Source of the DNA: Stephanodiscus triporus | Taxonomy: Eukaryota; Bacillariophyta; Thalassiosirophyceae; Thalassiosirales; Thalassiosiraceae | Direction: 5' to 3' | Length of the DNA stretch: 10,850 nucleotides | Assembly (NCBI GenBank): GCA_036939755.1 | Contig: JALLAZ010000994.1 | Coordinates: forward strand, 1-10,850 | Shown: positions 1 through 7,516 of the stretch, piece by piece | How the letters are laid out: each line of letters begins with the position of its first letter | Numbering within the stretch: position 1 is the stretch's first letter | The notes under the pieces: generated by a model | Databases searched by the model: none | Told to the model about the DNA's origin: nothing | Seen by the model: only the letters and a program-made list of their open reading frames with translations | Made by a program: the position numbers and the translations under genes

Positions 1-59
1 ATTAGTACAAATAAATTGTTACATGTATTGTAAAACTTCATTTGTTACGCTGACCAAGA

Positions 60-632
60 CTAGGAGTAGCTACCAGAAAAATTATCCATCAGGTGCCTTA
101 TCACGTGATTGATGGGTTTGTTCTTACCCAGGAGGTTGGCAAACTTGACAATGAGGAGTGAATCACGGCGATCGACTGCACGTGATTTCTTATTGAGTCT
201 GTTTGGCCCAGAACTCAATTCGTCGTCAAGAACAGCACCTAGCATTCCCATCATCTGACCATCTTTGAGGTGTCCTGCGATTCGGAGGGCCTCATGTTTG
301 TCATGGTAGAAATCCGAAAGGCAAGCATTTTCATTCTGCGGGGTTCGCGTAGTGAGAAGTGTAAGTCGCAATTCAACACCTTTTAGTACCGCCGACTTAT
401 GATGACAATGGTGGTGACAGTCCATGTTCAGATACTTAACCAATTTGCCTGGTTTCCGGTACACGCTGAACTTCAGATTATTATCATCCATCCATGTCAA
501 TTTGACATCCAAATATGGAAAGGAGTGTTTGCCATACAGAACTCTTTGCTCTCTAGATACTCTCTCTTCTAACAGTTTGAGATTATACTCATACGCAGCA
601 GCTGAATGCTGAGCCTGCTCTGGTTGCTGGTG
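60..632 (-). pseudogene. Reverse transcriptase C-terminal fragment, decayed retroelement
   Basis: This frame is open from 632 down to a TAG at 60-62 and has no convincing ATG near its start; a TAG at 633-635 closes it upstream. It contains the segment that follows the catalytic palm in many non-LTR/Penelope-like reverse transcriptases: FPYLDVKLTW (about 518-480), then LKFSVYRKPG and KYLN, a His/Lys patch (CHHHCHHK) where related proteins have a SxH...K motif, then a conserved helix ending LTLLTTRTPQNE. The tail RDSLLIVKFANLLGKNKPINHVIRHL resembles the distal domain of the same proteins. The catalytic palm with its YxDD box is absent, since the upstream DNA is closed by stops and simple AT-rich sequence. 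I read it as a truncated, inactive copy of a retroelement of a type I recall from Thalassiosira-like diatoms. The exact clade (Penelope-like or another) is inference. No terminal repeat or poly(A) tail was found beside it. Confidence 0.
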
Positions 633-716
633 CTAGATAGGTACTCTTGTATGTAATCTGTACCTACGTGTACCTATGTATTTATGTACGAGTTAGTCAA
701 AATATTTGACTACCAA

Positions 717-733
717 ACTTAACCATAAGTCCG
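717..733 (+). repeat. Left arm of 17-bp inverted repeat (pairs with 2286-2302)
   Basis: ACTTAACCATAAGTCCG is exactly the reverse complement of 2286-2302. Each arm is itself a small palindrome (ACTTA-acca-TAAGT), so the ACCA/TGGT loop and the CCG tail are what fix the orientation. If these are the ends of one element, it spans about 1.59 kb. No flanking target-site duplication is clear. Confidence 0.
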
Positions 734-806
734 GACGCTTTTTATTATGTGTTTAATGGGAAAATGCCGGACATGTTGCCAAACGGCCTATAACTTGATG
801 GGTGTC

Positions 807-892
807 GGCACTATGACATTCCCCCAAGTCACATATTTGTTCCCCATGAGCTGCTCTACAATCTGGTATTATATAGTCCGTGTCATAGTGCC
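807..892. repeat. 12-bp perfect inverted repeat with 62-bp spacer
   Basis: GGCACTATGACA at 807-818 is the exact reverse complement of TGTCATAGTGCC at 881-892. The spacer is unremarkable AT-rich DNA. It could form a long-loop hairpin or mark a small mobile element. Function unknown. Confidence 0.
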
Positions 893-1365
893 ATTGTCCT
901 GTCATAATACTCGCCAGCAGGTACCTATGAAAGTCCATTTTTTTCCAAAACCCGTAAATACATAATGATCTGGTGGCACCAAGTGCTCAAAATCCACCAC
1001 GCCATGGCCCATATTACTCCTTATGTCAAGGAGCGATTCCGCGCTTAATAACTATTTAGGTTCGGGCGGGAACAAAATCGTACTTGTCAAGTAGGTACAT
1101 AACTCGCCGTGTTGATTTTCTACGTCGGATTTAATATTAAAACACAACACACAACACAAAAAAAGAGCTTCCGCCGCCTCCAGCGGCGCGGATTTTACAG
1201 TTAGACCCAATCCAGCGCAAAGACGCAAACCCGACGCGGGTGAGGGGTTGGGGGAAGAGGCGGTATAAGCGATTCAATGAACTCAATAAACTGGTAGAGT
1301 AATAAATTAATTTATAGCTACCCTATTAAATATGAAAAAATATAGTATAACACAATCAACAACAA

Positions 1366-1530
1366 ATGCGACGACCATGCCGCCGGGGCAATACGGCGCA
1401 AGGAACATCGCCCGATGGAGCATTTTGGTGGCCTCATGTGAAGCCCCTAATTGCCGCCACCGGGTGTGTGCTCACGCCGTATCGGCCCGGCAGAAAGCAA
1501 GGTCTTCGTTGTTGCCATGGTGGAGTAAAA
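1366..1530. other. GC-rich island with imperfect inverted repeat
   Basis: A distinctly GC-rich block in AT-rich surroundings. GCCGGGGCAATACGGCG at 1382-1398 and CGCCGTATCGGCCCGGC at 1475-1491 pair as inverted copies at 15 of 17 positions. Two overlapping plus frames cross it (one from ATG 1366 could run to 1701, 111 codons), but the translation is Arg/Pro-rich, shows no domain, and drops into AT-rich sequence after about 1530. I treat it as an inserted GC-rich fragment or structured element and not as a gene. Confidence 0.
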
Positions 1531-1775
1531 ACACAAACACAATTACTTTTAGCTAGTGCGTATCGTTTTTTTTTGTTAGCGTGTACGCTAGTTGTTTGTG
1601 AGAATTTAGTAATAAGAAAGGGACCCTCTACTCACATCATTGGTACAACAAGCTTCGTCCTTGGAAAAGTGGACAGGGCTGTAGCCAGAGAGCTTGGCTA
1701 ACTGCGTTGTCTTTGGCTGGCTGAGGTGGCCAAAATTGGTGACAAAACTACAATTTTACGTAACTCGAAAAAAAG

Positions 1776-1795
1776 TGGTCGCATATCTGCGACCA
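1776..1795. repeat. Small perfect hairpin
   Basis: TGGTCGCA-tatc-TGCGACCA forms an 8-bp stem with a tetraloop. It stands alone with no gene beside it and no T-run behind it, so no terminator role is claimed. Confidence 0.
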
Positions 1796-2123
1796 TAATT
1801 GTTGTTAAGCTGTTAAAGGCATCGATCTTGATGACCCGAATGATGCAACCATCAAATTAGTGACCATGTTTGTGCTTTTGTGGCTCAATTCTCAATCGAG
1901 GGCATTGGGGCTCCACTTTTTGCTTTGTACAGGGGTCTAATAGGTTTTTTGATCATCAAGGCTTTTCCCCATTGTTGATATAACGTTATTAAATAGTATT
2001 TGATTATAATATATGATCTTACCTCAAGTATCATAGTATTGGCACCGTTTTGTCGGCCGCCATGGTGATTATGTGTTTAACTCGAGTTTTTCTTGGCGGG
2101 AGCCCTACGCAGGAATTTTAATG

Positions 2124-2140
2124 TCTGGACTTAAGGTTAA
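2124..2140 (-). repeat. Diverged third copy of the ACTTA..TAAGT repeat
   Basis: TCTGGACTTAAGGTTAA reverse-complements to TTAACCTTAAGTCCAGA. This matches the left arm and its next bases (TTAACCATAAGTCCGGA, 719-735) at 15 of 17 positions. The extended match suggests a dispersed motif and not only a two-ended element. Confidence 0.
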
Positions 2141-2285
2141 ACAAACCCCTAGAATAAAATGGGGAATCATTGTAGGGGGGTCTTATGCCCAATCCAATCC
2201 AAAACCCCACTAGGGGTGACCCAACAACACCCAAACGGTCTATATTGCACTTCTTGGACCTGTGGTTGTAACCCCATTTTTGGCA

Positions 2286-2302
2286 CGGACTTATGGTTAA
2301 GT
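2286..2302 (-). repeat. Right arm of 17-bp inverted repeat (pairs with 717-733)
   Basis: CGGACTTATGGTTAAGT is the perfect inverted copy of 717-733. A third, diverged copy lies 146 bp upstream at 2124-2140 in the same orientation as this arm. Confidence 0.
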
Positions 2303-2630
2303 CTGTATGTTAAAATGAGTACATAGAGTGGATACATATCTGCTTTATCTCAAAAAAGACTTAGAAAAAACAAGATCACCATGGTGAAGCCATTCGCTGG
2401 ATCCCATGGCATGGATATGTCATATTTAGCTGCCCCCTCGCTGCAACCTCTTCGCGATGGGTTGATTGGGGGCCCCTACAAAGAATTTTATTTAATTATG
2501 TAAATCAGATAAGAAAAAAATTAATTAGTAAACTCATCTATTTTATTTCATGTTTTAACCTCCTCCCAACTTGATCGCCCCAAAATTGATGCAATCGCGC
2601 TCCCTTCACTTATCCTGCCTGCATATTTTT

Positions 2631-3036
2631 GGTTGGTTGCTGTGTTGGTTCGACAAGGGGCGGCCGCTTAAGGCTGAGGCCCAGTCCTTCTCTCTCTTTT
2701 GTTGTTGTCACATTCGTCACCACAAAACAGCAGAAAATAGTCAACCCCACGCATTCCGCCTTGGTCACGACTCATCAGCAATGCCTTGGTTTGTTGTTGT
2801 GTCTATTGCGGCGGCCACTTCAGGCTGATGCCCGGTCCCTCTCTCTCTCTCTTTGGTCGCCCCATTCTCCGTGCAAAATGACAGGAAAAAGTTCTCCCCA
2901 CGCGTTCTGCCTTGGGTGATCTCATCACATTGCCCCCTCCCTGCCTCAGCCAACCTTTGGTTGGTTGTTGTTTCTATTGACAAAGCGGCGGCCACCTAAG
3001 GTCGCGGCCCCGCCCATCTCTCAATTTTTCCTTGGG
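2631..3036 (+). repeat. Diverged tandem repeat, 2.5 units of about 150-170 bp
   Basis: Three copies of one unit start at 2631, 2788 and 2959. Each begins with a GGTTGGTTGTTGT-like stretch, then CGGCGGCC(A/G)C(C/T)TAAGG or a variant, then a CCCGGTCC-like stretch and a CT-rich run. The first two units also share a downstream block, CCCCACGC(A/G)TTC(C/T)GCCTTGG at 2745-2764 and 2896-2915 (18 of 20 positions). The third unit loses similarity after about 3036. The spacings (157, 171) differ through indels, and the divergence means the array is old. Overlapping short frames on both strands come from the repeat and lack protein features. Confidence 0.
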
Positions 3037-3041
3037 TGCCC

Positions 3042-3055
3042 TTTTGGCGCCAAAA
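3042..3055. promoter_or_regulatory. Perfect 14-bp palindrome TTTTGGCGCCAAAA
   Basis: The palindrome contains two overlapping copies of an E2F/DP-like core (TTTSGCGC) in opposite orientation. No convincing gene lies nearby for it to control, so it may be chance or a remnant. Confidence 0.
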
Positions 3056-3240
3056 ACAAGGGGAAGGAGAGCGCGGCGCCGTGATTTTGGTCCATGGCTG
3101 ATGTTGCCATGGAGAGAAGGGCAGAGCCGCTGGGGGTTGGGCAGCGGCGGCTCACTTGAGGTGGAGTTGTTTGTTGTGGTCCTCTTTTTTGGGCCCTTAC
3201 TATCATCTGTCCACCTGAGAAAGGCACCTATGTAGGAATT

Positions 3241-3709
3241 AGGTGAAGTACCGTGTTCAAGATAATTTGACCAAACCCCAACATATCCCCCCGGAGTAAA
3301 AATTACCACGAGGCCATCTAGCTAAATCCTCGAAAATATATTCGCATATTTTAGGAATAGGCATGTTATTATGACTGTTGTACTGTAGGAGCCGGTATAT
3401 TTTGACTAGGCCTCATATATGTAAAAGTGAAAAAAAGAAGGAGACAGGTTGTTGTATGTAGGAATAGTAGACAGAAAAACCAAAATGGAGCTGGAAAACC
3501 CACCCCCCCTCTCTAACTATCTACTCTAACTACTCAAGATAAAAAGCTTATGCTGTGGCTCAGCATAGATTGTAGCATAAAACGTAGTAGCCAAATGGTT
3601 TGCGCGCCAGCCAGCCTTAACTTACCGTAGAAAATAGTTACAAGTCTACCAGAAAAGTTCCCAAACATTACAAACTGATCCAGCTAGGATCAAAACCAGT
3701 CTACTGAAA
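3241..3709. other. AT-rich intergenic DNA without recognisable features
   Basis: No gene seen. It holds A-rich runs and a short palindrome GATCC-agcta-GGATC near 3677-3691. Nothing here supports a promoter or RNA gene. Confidence 0.
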
Positions 3710-4269
3710 TTGCAGCCATTGTGTCGGATGAATTATTCAATATCTTGCCATGTTATGTGCATGTTGCCTGCATACTCCAAGAGCAGGAATATGGTTGAAA
3801 TGACCTCCACCAGCCATTCTCGCACGTCGCATGTTCCAGTCAGCCTTGATGTCAATGACTTTTGGATGGACAACTGTCCTCTCTCCGCTGATAGGAACGG
3901 GCATTGTTTTGGCAGTGGATGAGGTCAACAGGGTGTCATGAATGCACGGACATTCTGGCATCTGTGTTGAAGGGCCTTGATGATGGAGGCATCTCTATGG
4001 TGCACAATGGCATGCCAGTGGTGGATGTATTAGAGTTCCCAACACCATTGATTAAAATGTTATGGATCTCAATTCTATGAAAGATAGAGTTCTACGGCTG
4101 ACACAACAGTTCCAATTATTCACACATTTGAGGCAATGGAGAAAATTTGAGCGAACATGTTAAACACAGACTAGGGTTGACGATGATGGATGAATCATAT
4201 AAAACGACATGGTGGAAAACAATGAAGAAATGCAGCCCAAAATCCTGCTGTATTTCAATGCCCCATTAG

Positions 4270-4473
4270 TGGGTTGCCGTGGTGGTGGTGGGCCACAGTT
4301 TTGTTTCCAGCACAGATGCATTGTATACAATTGTGCATATTGATGTCATCTGTGGTGCAGCATATGATTCGACTTTGCTTGTACGAGCACCAGGCAGCAA
4401 CACCCTGGTGTCACTCAAAGTATTTTCCACTCCAGACTACATGGTAATTCCAAGCAGTGAACATGGCTTGTGA
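4270..4473 (+). pseudogene. Unrecognised short open frame, possible gene remnant
   Basis: This frame is open from after a TAG at 4267-4269 to a TGA at 4471-4473 and has no ATG near its start; the same frame is also open upstream from about 4156 to that TAG. The translation (starting WVAVVVVGHSFVSS, later STLLVRAPGSNTL and VFSTPDYMVIP) reads like ordinary globular protein, with no low complexity, but I recognise no family. A neighbouring frame at 3910-4080 also reads protein-like (ILASVLKGLDDGG, then MPVVDVLEFPTPL). I infer that 3.9-4.6 kb may be a decayed coding region. It could also be chance. Confidence 0.
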
Positions 4474-4662
4474 CACAAACTTTGTTTTGAAGCCTATTTT
4501 GAGCAAAGGAGTGGTGGATACCATGCAGCAAGCAGTGTGAGTCCAACCAAAGTCACTACGCCTTTTTTATTGCTATCATACCAAGAGATCTTCAGTTGAA
4601 GTTACACCTTTGGAAACATACGCTGATCAGAAATCAATTGACAGCGAGGTGTGAGAAGATCA

Positions 4663-4980
4663 ATGAGCTTGTGTGAAGTCAAAAGTCTTGCAGTAGGCCC
4701 CAATGAATTGATATACAATATCCAATCCCAACCACAACTTAATGGGCGATCCGGCACCACTCAAAAAGCAAGTGGAAAACAAAAGGTGGAAATAGGTGAT
4801 CGGATTCCTGTCCTTGTAGACGGTACGAAGAAGCCAATTTCATTGAAGTTCTCGTGCATCGAACTTGTGTCTAAAAAGAAGCCATACAGAACACTGAAGG
4901 AATTGCAGAACTCCGAGGAATTGGACTCCGAATACATCAATACACAGGCCGAAGAAAAAGTGGCTGATTTTGAGCCCTGA
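4663..4980 (+). CDS. Hypothetical protein, 105 aa, possibly a remnant
   Basis: ATG at 4663 to TGA at 4978-4980. The frame extends four codons upstream to a GTG at 4651, but ATG is the likelier eukaryotic start. The product begins MSLCEVKSLAVGPNEL and has a short segment EIGDRIPVLVDGTKKP that could be beta-strands. It ends in a charged, helix-prone stretch rich in Glu and Lys. I see no signal peptide, membrane segment or known motif. Three further open stretches follow in shifted frames (4974-5150, 5110-5250, 5180-5419), which suggests this may be the first intact-looking part of a longer broken gene. Codon use is not obviously like the GC-rich genes at 5.6-8.4 kb. Confidence 0.
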   Translation: MSLCEVKSLAVGPNELIYNIQSQPQLNGRSGTTQKASGKQKVEIGDRIPVLVDGTKKPISLKFSCIELVSKKKPYRTLKELQNSEELDSEYINTQAEEKVADFEP

Positions 4981-5206
4981 CGGTGGCTCAAAAGTCGCAA
5001 ATCAGGAGTAAAATCAATCACCCTGCCATCAGCAAGGTGCTCCTTGCGTGTCAGTCGGGACATGTGGTTGTTAGTGGATTTGCAGACGCAGAATACGAAG
5101 GGATTTTAAAGAGATGCCGAGCCCGCCACTCAGTTCTCTGTTGCCATCGGGATTGATAGCAACATTTCAGCAATCATAAGAATGTCAAATCATCCTAAAG
5201 CCAGCG

Positions 5207-5419
5207 ATGCTCATCAATTTGTTCAAGGCCACGAAACAGCGAATGCTTTATGAACACACAGAATGGGTGCTCCCTAACGGCGCTGTTACGGCGATACCGG
5301 GCTCGGATTTGACGAGGGTGCAGGAAAGCGTGAACAAGAAGATTCGGAGCGATCCTTACCTAGGGCTTATATTTGAGAGGCTAGATGAGCTTGGCATGTT
5401 TGTCAACGCTGCGAAATAA
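5207..5419 (+). CDS. Hypothetical protein, 70 aa, possibly the C-terminal end of a broken gene
   Basis: ATG at 5207, TAA at 5417-5419; the frame is open from 5180. The product begins MLINLFKATKQRMLYEHTEW, continues with a loop-like segment (LPNGAVTAIPGSDL), and ends in an amphipathic helix-rich part (RVQESVNKKIRSDPYLGLIF). The sequence looks globular and is not simple, but I recognise no family. Just upstream, frame 5110-5250 (EPATQFSVAIGIDSN, then SNHPKASDAHQF) and frame 4974-5150 (HVVVSGFADAEYEGILKRC) also read protein-like. The best explanation may be one gene split by frameshifts or small introns. Confidence that this is an independent gene is low. Confidence 0.
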   Translation: MLINLFKATKQRMLYEHTEWVLPNGAVTAIPGSDLTRVQESVNKKIRSDPYLGLIFERLDELGMFVNAAK

Positions 5420-5636
5420 TAATTTTGGTTTCCTAACTTTCATCGGATAATAGCAGACTGACAATTGCCCGCCTGTCGCAGACGACCATGCCAAAATGAA
5501 GCTTCAGTGAAGCTAGGAAAAGCAGATGAATCCGAAACGTGGTCTACATTGGAATGACAGCGAAAACAGCCTGATGAATACTAGATCATGCCATCGTGAT
5601 CTCTTACATGCAAATATTATAGGATACTCCTCTAGA
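5420..5636. other. Intergenic DNA, 3' flank of the phospho-lyase gene
   Basis: No gene on either strand: the long plus frame starting at 5526 is only the antisense of the enzyme's C-terminus. A hairpin AGCTTC-agt-GAAGCT lies at 5500-5514. On the minus strand this stretch would be the 3' UTR of the phospho-lyase. I looked for a selenocysteine-insertion element here because of the in-frame TGA and saw no convincing one by eye. Confidence 0.
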
Positions 5637-7217
5637 CTAAAAATAACCCGTCTTCTCGGCCTCGATGAGCGCCTGCTTCATGCCATTCACGAGCGAATCA
5701 ACGTTGCCATTGGTAAAGACGAGGGGTGGCTTGATTTTGATGACGTTACCATCGGGACCATCGCGGCTGATGATGATGCGCTCGTACTTGAGGAAGTCGA
5801 CAACGTAGCGGCACAGCTTCTCGTGTGGGATGATGTCAACTCCAGTGTAATCGGTCCTCCTCCTCTTGACAAATTCGACGCCCTGGAAGAGTCCATGACC
5901 GCGAACATCGCCTATTCATTCTCCCACCGATGGCAATTCTTTTAGACTGCGCATCCTCTTCATGAGGTACTCGCCAACGACTCTCGCGTTTTCTTGCAGT
6001 CCATCCTGTTCGATGGCGTCGAGTACGGCATTGCCAAATGCGCATGCCACGGAGTTGCCGCCGTAGGTGTTGAAATACTCGATGCCGGATGCAGCGAAGC
6101 GTTCCGCGACCTCGCGACGGCAGGCGACTGCACCAATAGGATAACCATTCCCCATCGGCTTGCCCATCGTGACGATATCGGGCGTGACGCCGTAGTGCTG
6201 AAATTGCCAGAAGGAAGTTCCGGGACGTCCGAAGCCGGTCTGAACCTCATCCGCGATGACGCACCCGCCCGACGAGCGAACGGCATCGTACACGGCCGGG
6301 AGGTATCCGTCCGGCATCATAATCTGTCCGCCACATCCAAGTATACTCTCGTGGATGAAGGCTCCCACGCCGCCGGTATCTTCGAGAACTAGTTTGACTT
6401 CGTCGGCGTACTCTGCACCGGTCTTGTACGGACCGCGGTAAGTGTCCGGGGCCGACACGACGTGGACGTGTTCCTTGTGATAGCTCTCGGCATTCCCGTC
6501 CGTACACTGACGCCACTTGTAGGGCGAAACGTCGACGACGGATTGTACGTGTCCGTGATACGCGCAGTCTATGCAGATGACGTGATCGGGATTGGCCGAC
6601 GTCGAGTACTGCCTCGCCATCCTCAGCGCTAGGTCGTTCGCCTCGGATCCAGAATTCACCAAGTAGAGCGTGTCGAGCTCGGGCGGCAATGTCGCGAGCA
6701 GTCGCATCACGTAGGCGTCGCGCAACGGGTGCAAGAATCGACCGTTCGTCATGATGTTTTGGATTTCGTCCACGGCCGCCTTGACGATTAGCGGATGACT
6801 GTGTCCGCATCCGGCGACGTTGTTCGCGCAATCCAAGTACGATGACCCGTCGGGCTCGTAAATGATCGCGCCCTCGCCCTTGACGGCGACGACTCCGCCA
6901 TCCGCCCTGTAGAACATCGATACGTTCGGCCCTTGATTCTTCAGGTGGTTGTGGACGAGTCGTTCGTTGATAGGGTTCGTCGATGAGCTCGGCTTGTTGG
7001 GGAGCGGGGGCAACGGAGAATCATCGAACAGGAACGAACCAGTAAGATGGTGCTGCGTCTTGGAGAGATTCGATCCCCTTCGAACTTGGGCTTTTACCGG
7101 CCTATCCGGTAGGTGACTGCAATCGCTATCGGTCTCGCTCCCAGTGCTGGCGCAGGAGGATATCGACGCCGCCTTAGTCAAGGTCGTGATCATTTCGCGA
7201 TTCATTCCGTGTGACAT
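5637..7217 (-). CDS. Ethanolamine-phosphate phospho-lyase-like PLP enzyme, with one in-frame TGA
   Basis: Class-III aminotransferase-fold enzyme, closest by eye to AGXT2L1/ETNPPL, which uses PLP to split O-phosphoethanolamine into acetaldehyde, ammonia and phosphate. AGXT2-type alanine-glyoxylate aminotransferase is the main alternative. ATG at 7215-7217, TAG at 5637-5639, intronless. Residues 1-100 are a Ser/Thr/Pro-rich extension. The enzyme core starts at FYRAD (102-106), followed by YLDCANNVAGCGHSHP, a MTNGRFLHP segment typical of the phospho-lyases, NSGSEAND (188-195, PLP phosphate), YHGH (220-223), the PLP-pyridine Asp in ADEVQTGFG (D323), and the Schiff-base lysine in TMGKPMGNGYP (K353), then EYFNTYGG. 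Codon 434 (5916-5918) is TGA. After it 92 codons continue in frame with GDVRGHGLFQGVEF, SRDGPDGNVIKIKPPLVFT and a final helix, as in full-length homologues. Loss of these 92 residues would remove the small C-terminal domain and probably destroy activity. The gene is divergent from the neighbour at 7517. Confidence 0.
5916..5918 (-). other. In-frame TGA within the phospho-lyase reading frame
   Basis: The codon context on the minus strand is CCA TCG GTG GGA GAA TGA ATA GGC GAT GTT CGC, giving PSVGE-stop-IGDVR. Both sides keep the same frame and family similarity. A single G-to-A change from TGG (Trp) would create it. The alternatives are treated in the findings. Confidence 0.
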
Positions 7218-7516
7218 GCTTAATATTGCGGTTTTCAATAATGATTTGCGATCATGTGTGTGGTCGTTGTCATCATAATATCTCGAGCATCTGTCATCTC
7301 CTGCTTCGTGATGAAATTCATCGGAGGGCGGTTTTTTGTTTTTTTGTTGTTCTCTGGATATTCATTTTTTGGTTCAAGAGATTCATATCACTCTGTTTCC
7401 TGGCGGGAAGCTGTTCATCTCCGGCGCGCGGGTTTATGTCAAGCGCGCCAAAAATTTGACGCAAAGAGAGAAGAACAACCACCTCTCAACAACTCACTCT
7501 CTCCCCCTTCTCTCCC
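7218..7516. promoter_or_regulatory. Shared divergent promoter region
   Basis: The 299 bp between two head-to-head start codons must hold both 5' UTRs and promoters. A TGGCGGGAA motif (7401-7409) and GCGCGCCAAAAA (7443-7454, reverse TTTTTGGCGCGC) both resemble E2F/DP sites (TTSSCGC). A pyrimidine-rich CTCTCTCCCCCTTCTCTCCC tract directly precedes the plus-strand ATG. No TATA box is clear. Motif roles are inference from short matches. Confidence 0.

Larger units (their letters stand above)
633..1330. other. AT-rich intergenic DNA with small inverted repeats
   Basis: No supportable gene. The stretch has short TACCTATG/TATGTAC repeats (about 651-690), a palindrome GTCAAA-ata-TTTGAC at 696-710, an A/C-rich run (about 1140-1165), and a GC-rich palindrome CGCCGC-ctcca-GCGGCG near 1172-1188 that opens a short GC-rich patch. 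Open frames at 747-965 and 753-938 are short, on opposite strands over the same DNA, and look like chance. Confidence 0.
1702..2630. other. AT-rich intergenic DNA
   Basis: No gene supported. It contains a hairpin TGGTCGCA-tatc-TGCGACCA at 1776-1795 (8-bp stem, 4-nt loop), an 8-bp inverted pair ACCCCTAG (2145-2152) / CTAGGGGT (2210-2217), a 12-bp palindrome TCACCATGGTGA at 2376-2387, and the repeat copies at 2124 and 2286 listed separately. Confidence 0.

Noticed and set aside
2571..3309. Overlapping frames on both strands (2571-2828, 2629-2919, 2765-2995, 2974-3309, 3032-3235)
   Set aside because: They come from the diverged tandem repeat and GC-rich patches; no frame has consistent protein character across units.
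5916..5918. Selenocysteine at the TGA
   Set aside because: I know of no Cys or Sec at this position in the family, and no convincing SECIS was seen by eye in 5420-5636; it stays only as a test.
5883..5927. A 45-nt GT..AG intron that would remove the TGA
   Set aside because: It preserves frame but would delete the conserved GDVRGHGLF motif, so the DNA is better read as exon.
5526..6831. Plus frames 5526-5945, 5994-6392 and 6256-6441, and minus frame 6247-6831
   Set aside because: All lie across the phospho-lyase gene in other frames; only the 5637-7217 minus frame shows family motifs.
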